Source: an uncultured Lachnospiraceae bacterium
Lineage (GTDB): Bacteria > Bacillota > Clostridia > Lachnospirales > Lachnospiraceae
Direction: 5' to 3'
Length of the DNA: 64,000 bases
NCBI GenBank assembly: GCA_910583615.1
Contig: CAJTXP010000015.1
Coordinates: forward strand, 1 to 64,000
In this document: positions 8,547-16,259 of the stretch, piece by piece
Layout: the number at the start of each line of letters is the position of its first letter
Position numbering within the stretch: position 1 is the stretch's first letter
Translations under genes and position numbers: made by a program
The notes under the pieces: generated by a model
What the model saw: only the letters and a program-made list of their open reading frames with translations
What the model was told of the DNA's origin: nothing
The model's database searches: none

Positions 8547-9744
8547 GATTTTCTATTCCTTTCCTTTTTCTGTCTGTGATATGGGCGGCGGCTCTTTTTG
8601 CAAATACCAGACTTTCCAGCAGACTGTTGCTGGCCAGACGGTTCTTTCCGTGAACACCGTTGCAGCTGGTCTCGCCCACTGCATAGAGATGATCCATTGT
8701 CGTTTCGGAATTGCTGTCCACATGAATGCCGCCCATAAAATAATGCTGTGCCGGTATGACCGGTATGGGCTGTCTGGTAATATCATAACCTTCTTCCAGG
8801 CATTTTTCATAAATATGCGGGAAATGATTCTGTATGATGTCCCGGGATACGGTGGCGAAGGACAGCCATACATGGGTGGTCCCTTCCTTTTTCATTTCCT
8901 GCAGGATCGCCCGGGTTACCATATCTCTTGGAAGAAGTTCATTTACAAAGCGTTCGCCTTTCTGATTCAGAAGGACGGCCCCTTCGCCTCTGGCTGATTC
9001 CGAGATCAGAAAGCTTCTGCCCGGTTTTTCGCTGTAGAGGCTGGTTGGATGGATCTGGACATAATCCGGGTGCTCCAGTTCTATGTGGTGTTTTTCTGCA
9101 ATTTCCAGAGCATCTCCTGTCAGGCAGGGATAATTGGTGGAATGTTCATAAAGTCCGCCGATCCCTCCGGTTGCCATGACCGTGTCATGGGCATGGATAT
9201 GCAGAATCGCTCCATCCGGCGCCGTGGCAATGATACCGCCGCATCGGTTTTTGACGGTCAGAATATCGGTCATGACCGTATGTTCCATGATCGTTACGCC
9301 GGGCAGAGAACGAACCTGTTCCTGAAGCCTTGTAGTAATCTCTCTGCCGGTAATATCTTCATGGAAGCAGATACGCGGTCTGGAATGGGCTCCTTCTCTT
9401 GTATATTGTAAACTTCCGTCCGGGTTCCTGTCAAATCTTACGCCCAGTTCCAGCAGATGATTTATGATATCCCGGCTGGAGCGTATCATAATATCCACGC
9501 TTTCCCGCCGGTTTTCGTAATGCCCGGCCTTCATGGTGTCTTCAAAAAAGGCTTCATAGTCCTGCTCGTCGCGAAGCACGCAGATGCCTCCCTGGGCCAG
9601 CATGGAGTCGCAGCTTTCCAGGTCCTCCTTGCAGAGCATGAGAATCTTTGTCTTTGGAGGAAGATTCAGTGCCGTGTAAAGTCCGGACACTCCGCAGCCG
9701 GCAATTACCACGTCGCAGTATATATTCTTTGCCACCCTGTTCAC
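8515..9744 (-). CDS. nadB: L-aspartate oxidase
   Basis: A 409-residue FAD enzyme that oxidises L-aspartate to iminoaspartate for NadA. The N-terminal dinucleotide fold reads VVIAGCGVSGLYTALNL (residues about 12-28). AQGGICVL, the active-site region HSRPRICFHEDITGREI (about 120), ATGGIGGLYEHSTNYP, and HYFMGGIHVDSNSETT followed by GVHGKNRLASNSLLE complete the family pattern. It is shorter than the ~540-residue proteobacterial enzyme because the C-terminal helical domain is missing, as in other clostridia. It lies 9 bp after nadA. Confidence 0.95.
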   Translation of the reverse strand: MNRVAKNIYCDVVIAGCGVSGLYTALNLPPKTKILMLCKEDLESCDSMLAQGGICVLRDEQDYEAFFEDTMKAGHYENRRESVDIMIRSSRDIINHLLELGVRFDRNPDGSLQYTREGAHSRPRICFHEDITGREITTRLQEQVRSLPGVTIMEHTVMTDILTVKNRCGGIIATAPDGAILHIHAHDTVMATGGIGGLYEHSTNYPCLTGDALEIAEKHHIELEHPDYVQIHPTSLYSEKPGRSFLISESARGEGAVLLNQKGERFVNELLPRDMVTRAILQEMKKEGTTHVWLSFATVSRDIIQNHFPHIYEKCLEEGYDITRQPIPVIPAQHYFMGGIHVDSNSETTMDHLYAVGETSCNGVHGKNRLASNSLLESLVFAKRAAAHITDRKRKGIENHESSYHAACC

Positions 9745-9753
9745 CTCCTGATT

Positions 9754-10659
9754 TTATTCTGCCAGTTCCAGCATTCTGTCAAGCGGCTGTCTGGCAGCAG
9801 CTGCAAGAGACTCTGAAATGTGGGCACTGTTTTCCCCGGTCCGGAGGACAAAGAGGATCTTTTCCAGCGTGATTTTCTTCATATCCTGGCAGACCGGCTC
9901 TGTCTTCGGAAAATAAAAACGTCCGTCTGGCCTCTTCTGCTCCAGCTCATACTGCACGCCGGTTTCTGTTGCAATGATAAATTCCTGCTTTTGGCTTTCC
10001 GCTGCATGGGAGATGATTCCGGAAGTGGAGCCGATATAATCAGCCAGTTTCAGAATTTCTTCACTGCATTCCGGATGTGCCAGCATCTCTGCATCCGGAT
10101 GGCTTTCTTTCAGCATGAGGATTTCCTGCGCTTTTATCTGTTCATGAACCGGACAGAAGCCGTTGACCACCATCACGTGTTTTTCCGGAACCTGTTCGGC
10201 TACGTACCGTCCCAGATTCCGGTCTGGAATAAAGAGAATATTCTGGTTGGGCAGACTTCTTACGATCTGAAGCGCATTGGATGATGTGACACAGACATCA
10301 GACCAGGATTTTATTTCGGCAGTGGAGTTTATGTAACAGACAACAGCCAGGTCGTCCCAGGTTTTTCTGGCTGTTTCCACATCAGATCTGGACACCATAT
10401 GAGCCATGGGACAGTCGGCTTCCGCGTCCGGTATCAACACTTCCCTGTCAGGACTCAAAAGCGCGCCGCTCTCTCCCATAAAAGTAACACCGCAGAAAAC
10501 GATGGTGTGATTTTCAAGCTTTTCTGCAATTCTGCTCAGGTAAAAAGAATCTCCTGTGTAGTCTGCAATTGCCTGGATTTCCGGCCGTACATAATAGTGG
10601 GCCAGAATAACGGCGTCTTTTTCCTTCTTCAGACGCAGTATTTCATTTTGGATCGTCAT
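9754..10659 (-). CDS. nadA: Quinolinate synthase
   Basis: A 301-residue [4Fe-4S] enzyme that condenses iminoaspartate with dihydroxyacetone phosphate to quinolinate. ATG 10659 is preceded by GAGGAAAAA; the frame stays open upstream to 10869, but that extension has no homology and covers the promoter. Signatures: AHYYVRPEIQAIADYTGDS, VFCGVTFMGE with the first cluster Cys (about 56), INSTAEIKSWSDVCVTSSNA, AHPECSEEI (second Cys), GSTSGI and the third Cys in VCQDM. First gene of the NAD operon. Confidence 0.96.
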   Translation of the reverse strand: MTIQNEILRLKKEKDAVILAHYYVRPEIQAIADYTGDSFYLSRIAEKLENHTIVFCGVTFMGESGALLSPDREVLIPDAEADCPMAHMVSRSDVETARKTWDDLAVVCYINSTAEIKSWSDVCVTSSNALQIVRSLPNQNILFIPDRNLGRYVAEQVPEKHVMVVNGFCPVHEQIKAQEILMLKESHPDAEMLAHPECSEEILKLADYIGSTSGIISHAAESQKQEFIIATETGVQYELEQKRPDGRFYFPKTEPVCQDMKKITLEKILFVLRTGENSAHISESLAAAARQPLDRMLELAE

Positions 10660-10715
10660 TTTTTCCTCGATTCTGCCGCAGCCTGTGCGGCGTTTTGGTA
10701 CATTTCCCTTTTTGG

Positions 10716-10768
10716 ATACATGCTTTTGCCAGTATAGCATGTATGGATACATATGACAAGACATATGT
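10716..10768 (-). promoter_or_regulatory. nad operon promoter with two inverted repeats (probable NiaR operators)
   Basis: Read leftward, a near-consensus promoter has -35 TTGTCA (10754-10759), a 17-bp spacer and -10 TATACT (10731-10736). One perfect inverted repeat, ACATATG-N6-CATATGT (10749-10768), covers the -35. A second, ATACATGC-N13-GCATGTAT (10716-10744), brackets the -10. Since niaR is the last gene of the operon, these are the natural candidates for NiaR binding and autoregulation. The repeats are read directly; the regulator assignment is inferred. Confidence 0.7.
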
Positions 10769-10894
10769 AAATAAAACAGAAAGCAATCGAAAACGAATCC
10801 TGGAAAGTAATTATATTTTATATAGTTGGAATACAATGGAAGATATGTTATAGTTTTATGGAAAACCATGAAGGATAAGGAGGTTCGTTTCTTA

Positions 10895-11428
10895 ATGAGA
10901 ATCAGACCATATATGGAGTCTAGAGATTATGAATATGTTGAAAAATGGATTGACAGTGAGAAAATTCACGTGCTTTGGTGTGCCGGTCTTATTCCATATC
11001 CTTTGAACAGACAGGATTTTCATGGTTTGCTGGAACGAAATGCCGAAGAGTGGGCGGACAGTGCTTATGTGGCGGAGGAGGATGGAACCGTCATCGGCTT
11101 CTTCTGCTATTCCGTCAATACAGACAATAACGAAGGTTTTTTGAAGCTGGTAGTCGTTGATCCTGCAAAACGGGGCATGGGCTACGGCAGAAAAATGCTG
11201 GAGCTGGCTCTACAGTATGCATTTGACACTACAGGGACGGAGCAGGTTCAGATCAATGTATTTACAGAAAACCCTGCCGCAAGGCGCTGCTATGAAAGGC
11301 TGGGGTTTACAGAGCGTTCCTTTACGGAACAGGTACTCTTTTTTCATGGAGAATCCTGGGGAAGATATAATATGGTGATCAGAAGGCAGGACCTGGATAG
11401 AACAAGGAACGCTGAAAGAACGGATTGA
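10895..11428 (+). CDS. GNAT-family N-acetyltransferase
   Basis: ATG 10895 follows AAGGAGG (10877-10883); the frame stays open upstream but without support. The 177-residue protein carries the acetyl-CoA motif A: LKLVVVDPAKRGMGYGRKML (residues about 83-102), then QINVFTENPAARRCYERLGF, the typical GNAT motif B. It transfers an acetyl group from acetyl-CoA to an amine; the substrate (small molecule or protein N-terminus) is unknown. Confidence 0.85.
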   Translation: MRIRPYMESRDYEYVEKWIDSEKIHVLWCAGLIPYPLNRQDFHGLLERNAEEWADSAYVAEEDGTVIGFFCYSVNTDNNEGFLKLVVVDPAKRGMGYGRKMLELALQYAFDTTGTEQVQINVFTENPAARRCYERLGFTERSFTEQVLFFHGESWGRYNMVIRRQDLDRTRNAERTD

Positions 11429-11515
11429 CCGGCAGATCGCGGCCGCAGAAGACAGGACCGGCGGAAGCCGGGCCAAGACGCGGGAGCAAAGACGACACAG
11501 GATGGAGGAAACGGT

Positions 11516-12889
11516 ATGGAAGAAAAGGGACAAAAACAGGTCAAAGGAATCCGGATCAGCACGGTGAATATTATTATGATGCTCATATCCTGCGTGTTGT
11601 ATGTTTTCCTGATTACGGCAACCATCCGCATTTCGGACCGATATCAGGATGTGCATGGTTCGATGGATGACTACATTGCATTTGAGGAAAATGAATCGTT
11701 TCTGACAGAGGGATCTGCTTATCTGACGGAGCAGGTGCGGCTTTATACAGTAACGCTGGAGCCGGAATATATGGAACACTATTTTACCGAGGTAAATGTC
11801 ACCAGGCGCAGGGAGACGGCGCTGGAACATCTGGAAGCGTACTATGGCGGCGATGAGGCGTACGAATATCTGGTGGAGGCGCTGCGGCATTCCAATGACC
11901 TGATGAGTGATGAAATCTACGCCATGAGGCTGATCTCGGAAGCCCGGGACTGTCGGGAGGACAGCCTGCCGGAGGAAGTGCAGGCCGTTTCTCTGGAAGC
12001 AGAAGATCGGGAACTGAGTCAGGAAGAGATGATTCAGAAGGCCAGGGGGATCGTTTTCGGCGATGCTTATCAGGAAGCCAGGAGCCGGATCCTCTACAAT
12101 GTGGAGCGCGCCATGAAAAGCATGCATGAGATGACGCATCAGAAAATGCTGGGGAATGCAGAGGAGCTAAAATCCGGTATGGCCGTTCAGCGGAGGCTGA
12201 TCAGCGTGCTTTTTGTGGAGACAATAGCGACCTTCCTTCTGATCATCCTGCTGATTATCAAACCTCTTCGGATTTATGTAAACTGCATCAAAGAGGAAAA
12301 GATGATGGAAATCACCGGCTCCTATGAGTTCAAATATCTGGCGCTGACCTACAATGACATATTCGAGATTAAAAACGCCAATGAAGCCATGCTGCGCTAC
12401 CGCGCGGAGCATGACCCGCTGACCGGTATCGTGAACCGGGGAGGTTTTGAACAGCTCAAAAACATGTTCCGGGTAAAGGGCGGCGCGCTGGGCCTTTTAA
12501 TCATCGATGTGGATAAATTCAAGCTGGTCAATGACGGATACGGCCATGAGGTGGGTGACCAGGTGCTGAAGAAGGTGGCGGGATTTCTGAAAGACGAATT
12601 CCGTGCCACGGACTATCCGGCGCGGATCGGCGGAGATGAATTCGCGGTGATCCTGACCGGTATGACGGAGGAGATGGGCGCGGTGGTGATGCGGAAGATT
12701 GGAAAGATCAACGAATCGCTGCTGCATCCGGACGACGGGCTTCCGCAGGTGTCCTTAAGCGTGGGCGGCGCATTTTCGGAACAGGGTTTTACGGATGATC
12801 TGTATAAAATGGCGGACGCCGCTCTGTATGTGGTGAAAGAGAACGGCCGGTGCGGCTGCCGGTTCTATGAGGAGGGAATGGAGCTTTGA
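11516..12889 (+). CDS. Membrane diguanylate cyclase (GGDEF)
   Basis: A 457-residue enzyme making cyclic di-GMP from two GTP. Transmembrane helix 1 (residues about 19-40) and helix 2 (about 222-245) flank an extracellular, mostly helical sensor of about 180 residues with no named domain. The cytoplasmic GGDEF domain follows: HDPLTGIVNRGGF (about 300), IIDVDKFKLVNDGYGHEVGD and an intact active site GGDEFAVIL (about 375). The inhibitory RxxD site is present as RATD five residues before GGDEF, so product feedback is likely. No EAL domain. GGAGG lies 7 nt before the ATG, and the last codon overlaps the next gene. Confidence 0.93.
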   Translation: MEEKGQKQVKGIRISTVNIIMMLISCVLYVFLITATIRISDRYQDVHGSMDDYIAFEENESFLTEGSAYLTEQVRLYTVTLEPEYMEHYFTEVNVTRRRETALEHLEAYYGGDEAYEYLVEALRHSNDLMSDEIYAMRLISEARDCREDSLPEEVQAVSLEAEDRELSQEEMIQKARGIVFGDAYQEARSRILYNVERAMKSMHEMTHQKMLGNAEELKSGMAVQRRLISVLFVETIATFLLIILLIIKPLRIYVNCIKEEKMMEITGSYEFKYLALTYNDIFEIKNANEAMLRYRAEHDPLTGIVNRGGFEQLKNMFRVKGGALGLLIIDVDKFKLVNDGYGHEVGDQVLKKVAGFLKDEFRATDYPARIGGDEFAVILTGMTEEMGAVVMRKIGKINESLLHPDDGLPQVSLSVGGAFSEQGFTDDLYKMADAALYVVKENGRCGCRFYEEGMEL

Positions 12890-13806
12890 AGTATCTGGTG
12901 ATCGGAGCCGGGGGGACCGGCGGATGCATTGGGGCATATATGACAGAGGCAGGGAAAGATGTGACGCTGATTGCAAGGGGCGCGCATCTGGCGGCCATGC
13001 AGGCGGACGGACTGCGCATGGAAACGACGAAGAAGGGAAACTATACGGTAAAACCGGTAAAGGCCACGGATATGGAACACTATGGGGAGCGTCCGGACGT
13101 AATCTTCGTCTGCGTCAAGGGCTATTCCTTGGAGGAGACGATCCCGTTTATCCGCAGGGTGGCGAAGCCGGAGACGGTGGTCATCCCGATCCTGAACATC
13201 TACGGGACCGGAGGCAGGCTTCAGGAGCGGCTGCCGGAACTTCTGGTGACGGACGGGTGTATCTATATCGCGGCGGAGATCCGGAAACCAGGCTGCCTGT
13301 GGCAGAACGGCGATATTTTCCGCGTGGTATTCGGCGTGCGGAAGCCTTCCGAATACAGGGAGGTGCTGGAAAAGGTAAGGCAGGACCTGGAGGAAAGCGG
13401 GATCACAGGTATATTGTCGGACAATATACAGAGGGACGCGCTGCAGAAATTCTCCTATGTCTCGCCGGCAGCGGCCTGCGGACAGTATTATGACGCCATG
13501 GCGGGTGACATGCAGAAGCCGGGGGAGATCCGGGATACCTTCGCGGCGCTGATTCATGAGATCGATGTGCTGGCAGAGGCCATGGGGATTCATTTTGGAG
13601 TGGATATCGTGCAGACGAACCTGGATATTCTGGACAGCCTGACGCCGGAGGCGTCCACCTCCATGCAGCGGGATGTGAAACAGGGAAAAGCGTCCGAGAT
13701 GGACGGGCTGATCTTCGAGGTGGTCCGGATGGGCAGGAAATACGGAGTAAAGCTGCCGGTCTATGAGAAGGTTGCAGAGGAACTGAGAAAAAGAGGCTTT
13801 TCCTGA
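12886..13806 (+). CDS. Ketopantoate reductase-family protein (ApbA/PanE)
   Basis: Starts with TTG 12886, overlapping the cyclase stop (TTGA), after GGAGGG at 12871-12876. The 306-residue protein has the NADPH-binding VIGAGGTGGCIGAYM (residues about 4-18), the conserved KGYSLEETIPFI region, and the helical C-terminal domain with DALQKFSYVSPAAACG, which holds the catalytic Lys of ketopantoate reductase, and STSMQRDVKQGKASEMDGL. The family reduces 2-dehydropantoate to pantoate for CoA synthesis, but many paralogues act on other substrates. No panB or panC is nearby. Confidence 0.82.
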   Translation: MKYLVIGAGGTGGCIGAYMTEAGKDVTLIARGAHLAAMQADGLRMETTKKGNYTVKPVKATDMEHYGERPDVIFVCVKGYSLEETIPFIRRVAKPETVVIPILNIYGTGGRLQERLPELLVTDGCIYIAAEIRKPGCLWQNGDIFRVVFGVRKPSEYREVLEKVRQDLEESGITGILSDNIQRDALQKFSYVSPAAACGQYYDAMAGDMQKPGEIRDTFAALIHEIDVLAEAMGIHFGVDIVQTNLDILDSLTPEASTSMQRDVKQGKASEMDGLIFEVVRMGRKYGVKLPVYEKVAEELRKRGFS

Positions 13807-13815
13807 AAAGAGTTA

Positions 13816-13843
13816 TTGACATATGTCAGAAACGAGCTATAAT
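13816..13843 (+). promoter_or_regulatory. Promoter with a 12-bp palindrome over the -35, upstream of DUF134-NifX
   Basis: Perfect -35 TTGACA (13816-13821), 16-bp spacer and perfect -10 TATAAT (13838-13843). A perfect palindrome, TGACATATGTCA (13817-13828), overlaps the -35. That placement suits a repressor; the helix-turn-helix DUF134 protein encoded next is the obvious candidate. Binding is inferred. Confidence 0.65.
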
Positions 13844-13894
13844 AGAGTTACGGACAGAGGATCCGGGGACTCGGCGGCAATCGGAGGTAGGAGG

Positions 13895-14653
13895 ATGCCA
13901 AGACCATGCAAAAGAAGACGCGTCTGCGGGGCGCCGGGCTGCGAGCGGTTCGGTCCGATGGACGGCACACCGCGCACAGAAGGGATCACCATGACGCTGG
14001 ATGAGTATGAGTGCATCCGGCTGATGGATCTGGAGCATCTGACACAGGAGCAGTGCGCGGCGCAGATGAAGGTGGCGCGGACGACGGTGCAGGCGATCTA
14101 CAGCAGCGCCAGAGAGAAGCTGGCGGATTGTCTCGTGCGGGGAAAAGAGCTTCGGATTGCCGGGGGGAACTATGTGCTGTGCGAGGCGCGGGCATCCTGC
14201 TGTCACAGCCACTGTACAGGATCCGTCGGAGCATTAGAAAGAAAAGGAGAGCAGAAAACGATGAAAATTGGTGTAACTTACGAAAACGGACAGATTTTTC
14301 AGCATTTCGGTCATACGGAGCAGTTCAAGGTCTATGACGTGCAGGACGGGAAAGTAGTGTCTTCCGCAGTTGTGGATACAAACGGAAACGGACACGGGGC
14401 GCTGGCAGGATTTCTGAAAGAATATCAGGTGGACACCCTGATCTGCGGCGGCATCGGCGCAGGCGCGCAGAACGCGCTTGCGGCAGCGGGAATCCGGCTT
14501 TACGGCGGCGTATCCGGCGATGCGGACGCGGCGGTGGACGCGCTTCTGAAAGGGAATCTTGATTACAATCCGGATGTGCGCTGCGACCATCACGGAGAAC
14601 ATCACGGCGGAGAATGCGGCAGCCATGGATGCGGGGAGCATACGTGCGGATAA
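13895..14653 (+). CDS. DUF134 / NifX-type iron-molybdenum cofactor-binding fusion protein
   Basis: ATG 13895 follows GGAGGTAGGAGG. The 252-residue protein has two parts. The N-terminal DUF134 domain (about 1-95) starts MPRPCKRRRVC, then TMTLDEYECIRLMDLEHLTQ and a helix-turn-helix (QCAAQMKVARTTVQAIYSSA). The C-terminal dinitrogenase iron-molybdenum-cofactor domain (about 125-225) runs from KIGVTYENGQIFQHFGHTEQ to LICGGIGAGAQNALAAAGI. It ends in a His/Cys-rich tail (HHGEHHGGECGSHGCGEH) fit for metal binding. A metal- or cluster-sensing regulator is likely. No nitrogenase genes are nearby. Confidence 0.85.
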   Translation: MPRPCKRRRVCGAPGCERFGPMDGTPRTEGITMTLDEYECIRLMDLEHLTQEQCAAQMKVARTTVQAIYSSAREKLADCLVRGKELRIAGGNYVLCEARASCCHSHCTGSVGALERKGEQKTMKIGVTYENGQIFQHFGHTEQFKVYDVQDGKVVSSAVVDTNGNGHGALAGFLKEYQVDTLICGGIGAGAQNALAAAGIRLYGGVSGDADAAVDALLKGNLDYNPDVRCDHHGEHHGGECGSHGCGEHTCG

Positions 14654-14693
14654 AATCCGGATACAAAAAAGAATACGAAAAAGACAGATAAAG

Positions 14694-14791
14694 GGGTCGC
14701 TGAAGGATGTATCCCTGTCTGTGCGCCCGGCACTTCAGACAGTGCTGCCGGGCACGCAGGCGGGAGACGGCATGCTGCAGCGGCCCTTTTT
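14694..14791 (+). terminator. Large structured terminator-like element
   Basis: An outer stem GGGTCGCTG (14694-14702) with CAGCGGCCC (14778-14786), one G-U pair, is followed by TTTTT. It encloses a second strong hairpin, GCCCGGCA (14725-14732) with TGCCGGGC (14746-14753). It lies 40 bp after the DUF134-NifX stop and ends in a T-run, so termination is likely. At nearly 100 nt it is larger than an ordinary terminator and may be a small RNA or mobile repeat. Confidence 0.5.
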
Positions 14792-14857
14792 ATGATCTGG
14801 ATGAAAGATGGAACCGGATTCTGTTAAAATCGGGCTGTTTAAAATCGGCGGTTTGCC

Positions 14858-14886
14858 TTGTAAATCGGGCTTTTTCATAGTATACT
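14858..14886 (+). promoter_or_regulatory. Promoter upstream of the Rpn remnant and Wadjet genes
   Basis: -35 TTGTAA (14858-14863), 17-bp spacer, -10 TATACT (14881-14886). AAATCGG occurs three times in the 45 bp before and inside it (from about 14826). With the gene behind it decayed, this may now drive the Wadjet operon starting at 15232. Confidence 0.5.
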
Positions 14887-14913
14887 AAGATCGATGAGGG
14901 AAGGAAATACAGT

Positions 14914-15187
14914 ATGGCAAAGACACAGGGCTTAAAGCCGGATACTGTACTAAAGAATTACTGGCGATGTCAGAATGTGTACATTGTTTGATGAAATTGA
15001 AAAAGAAGGCAGACTGAAGGGCAAAGAAGAAGGCAGAGAAGAGGGCAAAGCAGAGGAAATCGTGGAGACCGGTCTGGAGTTCCATCTTTCCGAGGGGGAG
15101 ATTCTGGACAGACTGCAGCGAAAATTAGGACTCTCTTTGATAAAGGCGCAGGAATATTATCACAGATACAGCAGACAGACCGTATGA
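14914..15187 (+). pseudogene. Remnant of Rpn-family recombination-promoting nuclease
   Basis: The start MAKTQGLKPDTVLKNYWR is the typical N-terminus of clostridial Rpn (PD-(D/E)XK transposase-like) proteins. It runs out at a stop near 14990. From 14975, in another frame, comes the matching C-terminus: LFDEIEKEGRLKGKEEGREE, then IVETGLEFHLSEGEILDRLQ and AQEYYHRYSRQ. About 200 central residues, including the nuclease core, are lost in a frame-changing deletion. It marks the left edge of the defence island. Confidence 0.75.
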
Positions 15188-15231
15188 CCGTCAGTTCAAA
15201 CGCAGGGTCACAGACAGGAGCTCACGGATTT

Positions 15232-16212
15232 ATGAAACGCATCACGCTGGAAGCGCTTCTCGCCGGAAAACGGCAGGCGGACTACGGACAACAGTATATG
15301 TACATTACCGGGCTTCTGGAATCGGGCCGGGTCCGGCCGCTGAAGGCGTCCGGGAAGAACGGCAAGAAGCCGGCGCTCTACCGGGAATACTGGCTGGTGG
15401 AGGAAGAAGAGGATCCGAGTCCGCTTCTGGAAGAACTGAAGTTCCGTCTGGTCCCGTCCATTTCCATCGATTATTATCTGGCCCATCCAAAGGTGTATCA
15501 GGAGGAGCGGCTGTGGGTATTGCTGCTGGACGCCTGGCTTCGCAGGAACAAAACCCGTCCGCTGCTTCCGGAATCCATGAATGAACGGAGCTTCGAGATC
15601 TGGGGCAGAGAAAAGTTTCTGTTAAAGGAGCAGGGGAAGAAGGTTCTGAAGCACTGCGGGATCCCGCTGGAAGCGCTGAACCTGTATGAGACGACCGAAC
15701 CCCTCGCCTGCTATTCCCACACGAGAGCCGTTCCCCAGAACCTGCTGATTCTGGAAAATAAAGACACCTTCTACAGTATGCGCCGCCATCTTCTGGACGG
15801 AGCGGAGACGATCCTGGGCGTCCCCACCGGAACGCTGATCTACGGCGCCGGCAAGGGAATCCTGCGCTCCTTTCAGGATTTTGACCTGTGCGTGGAGCCT
15901 TATATGACGGATGAACGCAACCGGATCTGGTATTTCGGAGATCTGGATTATGAAGGGATCGGCATATGGGAACGCCTGGCCGAGCTGTGCTGCCCGATTC
16001 GGGAGATCCGCCCCTTCTGTCCGGCCTACGAAGCCATGCTCAAAAAGGCGGAGCAGTTCCAGACGCTGCCGGCGACCAAAGAGCAGCAGAACCGGAACAT
16101 TGGAGACGCGTTTTTCGGGTATTTTTCAGAGGAGACATCCCGGAAGATGAGACGGATTCTGGAGGACGGCGCCTGGATCCCGCAGGAGATCCTGAATATT
16201 ACGGATTTCTGA
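15232..16212 (+). CDS. jetD: Wadjet subunit JetD (TOPRIM nuclease)
   Basis: A 326-residue protein; ATG 15232 (MKRITLEALL) fits JetD N-termini and has AGGAG 13 nt upstream, while the earlier in-frame ATG 15184 has no ribosome site. The C-terminal half is the DUF2220-type TOPRIM domain: the acidic residue in NLLILENKDTF (about 183) and the D-x-D of FGDLDYEGIGIWERL (about 230). In Wadjet, JetD is a topoisomerase-VI-like nuclease that cuts plasmid DNA trapped by the JetABC loop-extruding motor. It is first in a jetD-A-B-C operon. Confidence 0.85.
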   Translation: MKRITLEALLAGKRQADYGQQYMYITGLLESGRVRPLKASGKNGKKPALYREYWLVEEEEDPSPLLEELKFRLVPSISIDYYLAHPKVYQEERLWVLLLDAWLRRNKTRPLLPESMNERSFEIWGREKFLLKEQGKKVLKHCGIPLEALNLYETTEPLACYSHTRAVPQNLLILENKDTFYSMRRHLLDGAETILGVPTGTLIYGAGKGILRSFQDFDLCVEPYMTDERNRIWYFGDLDYEGIGIWERLAELCCPIREIRPFCPAYEAMLKKAEQFQTLPATKEQQNRNIGDAFFGYFSEETSRKMRRILEDGAWIPQEILNITDF

Positions 16213-16259
16213 AAAAGCCGGACGCAGTACGTTTCTACAGAGGACAGGAAGGATATCCC

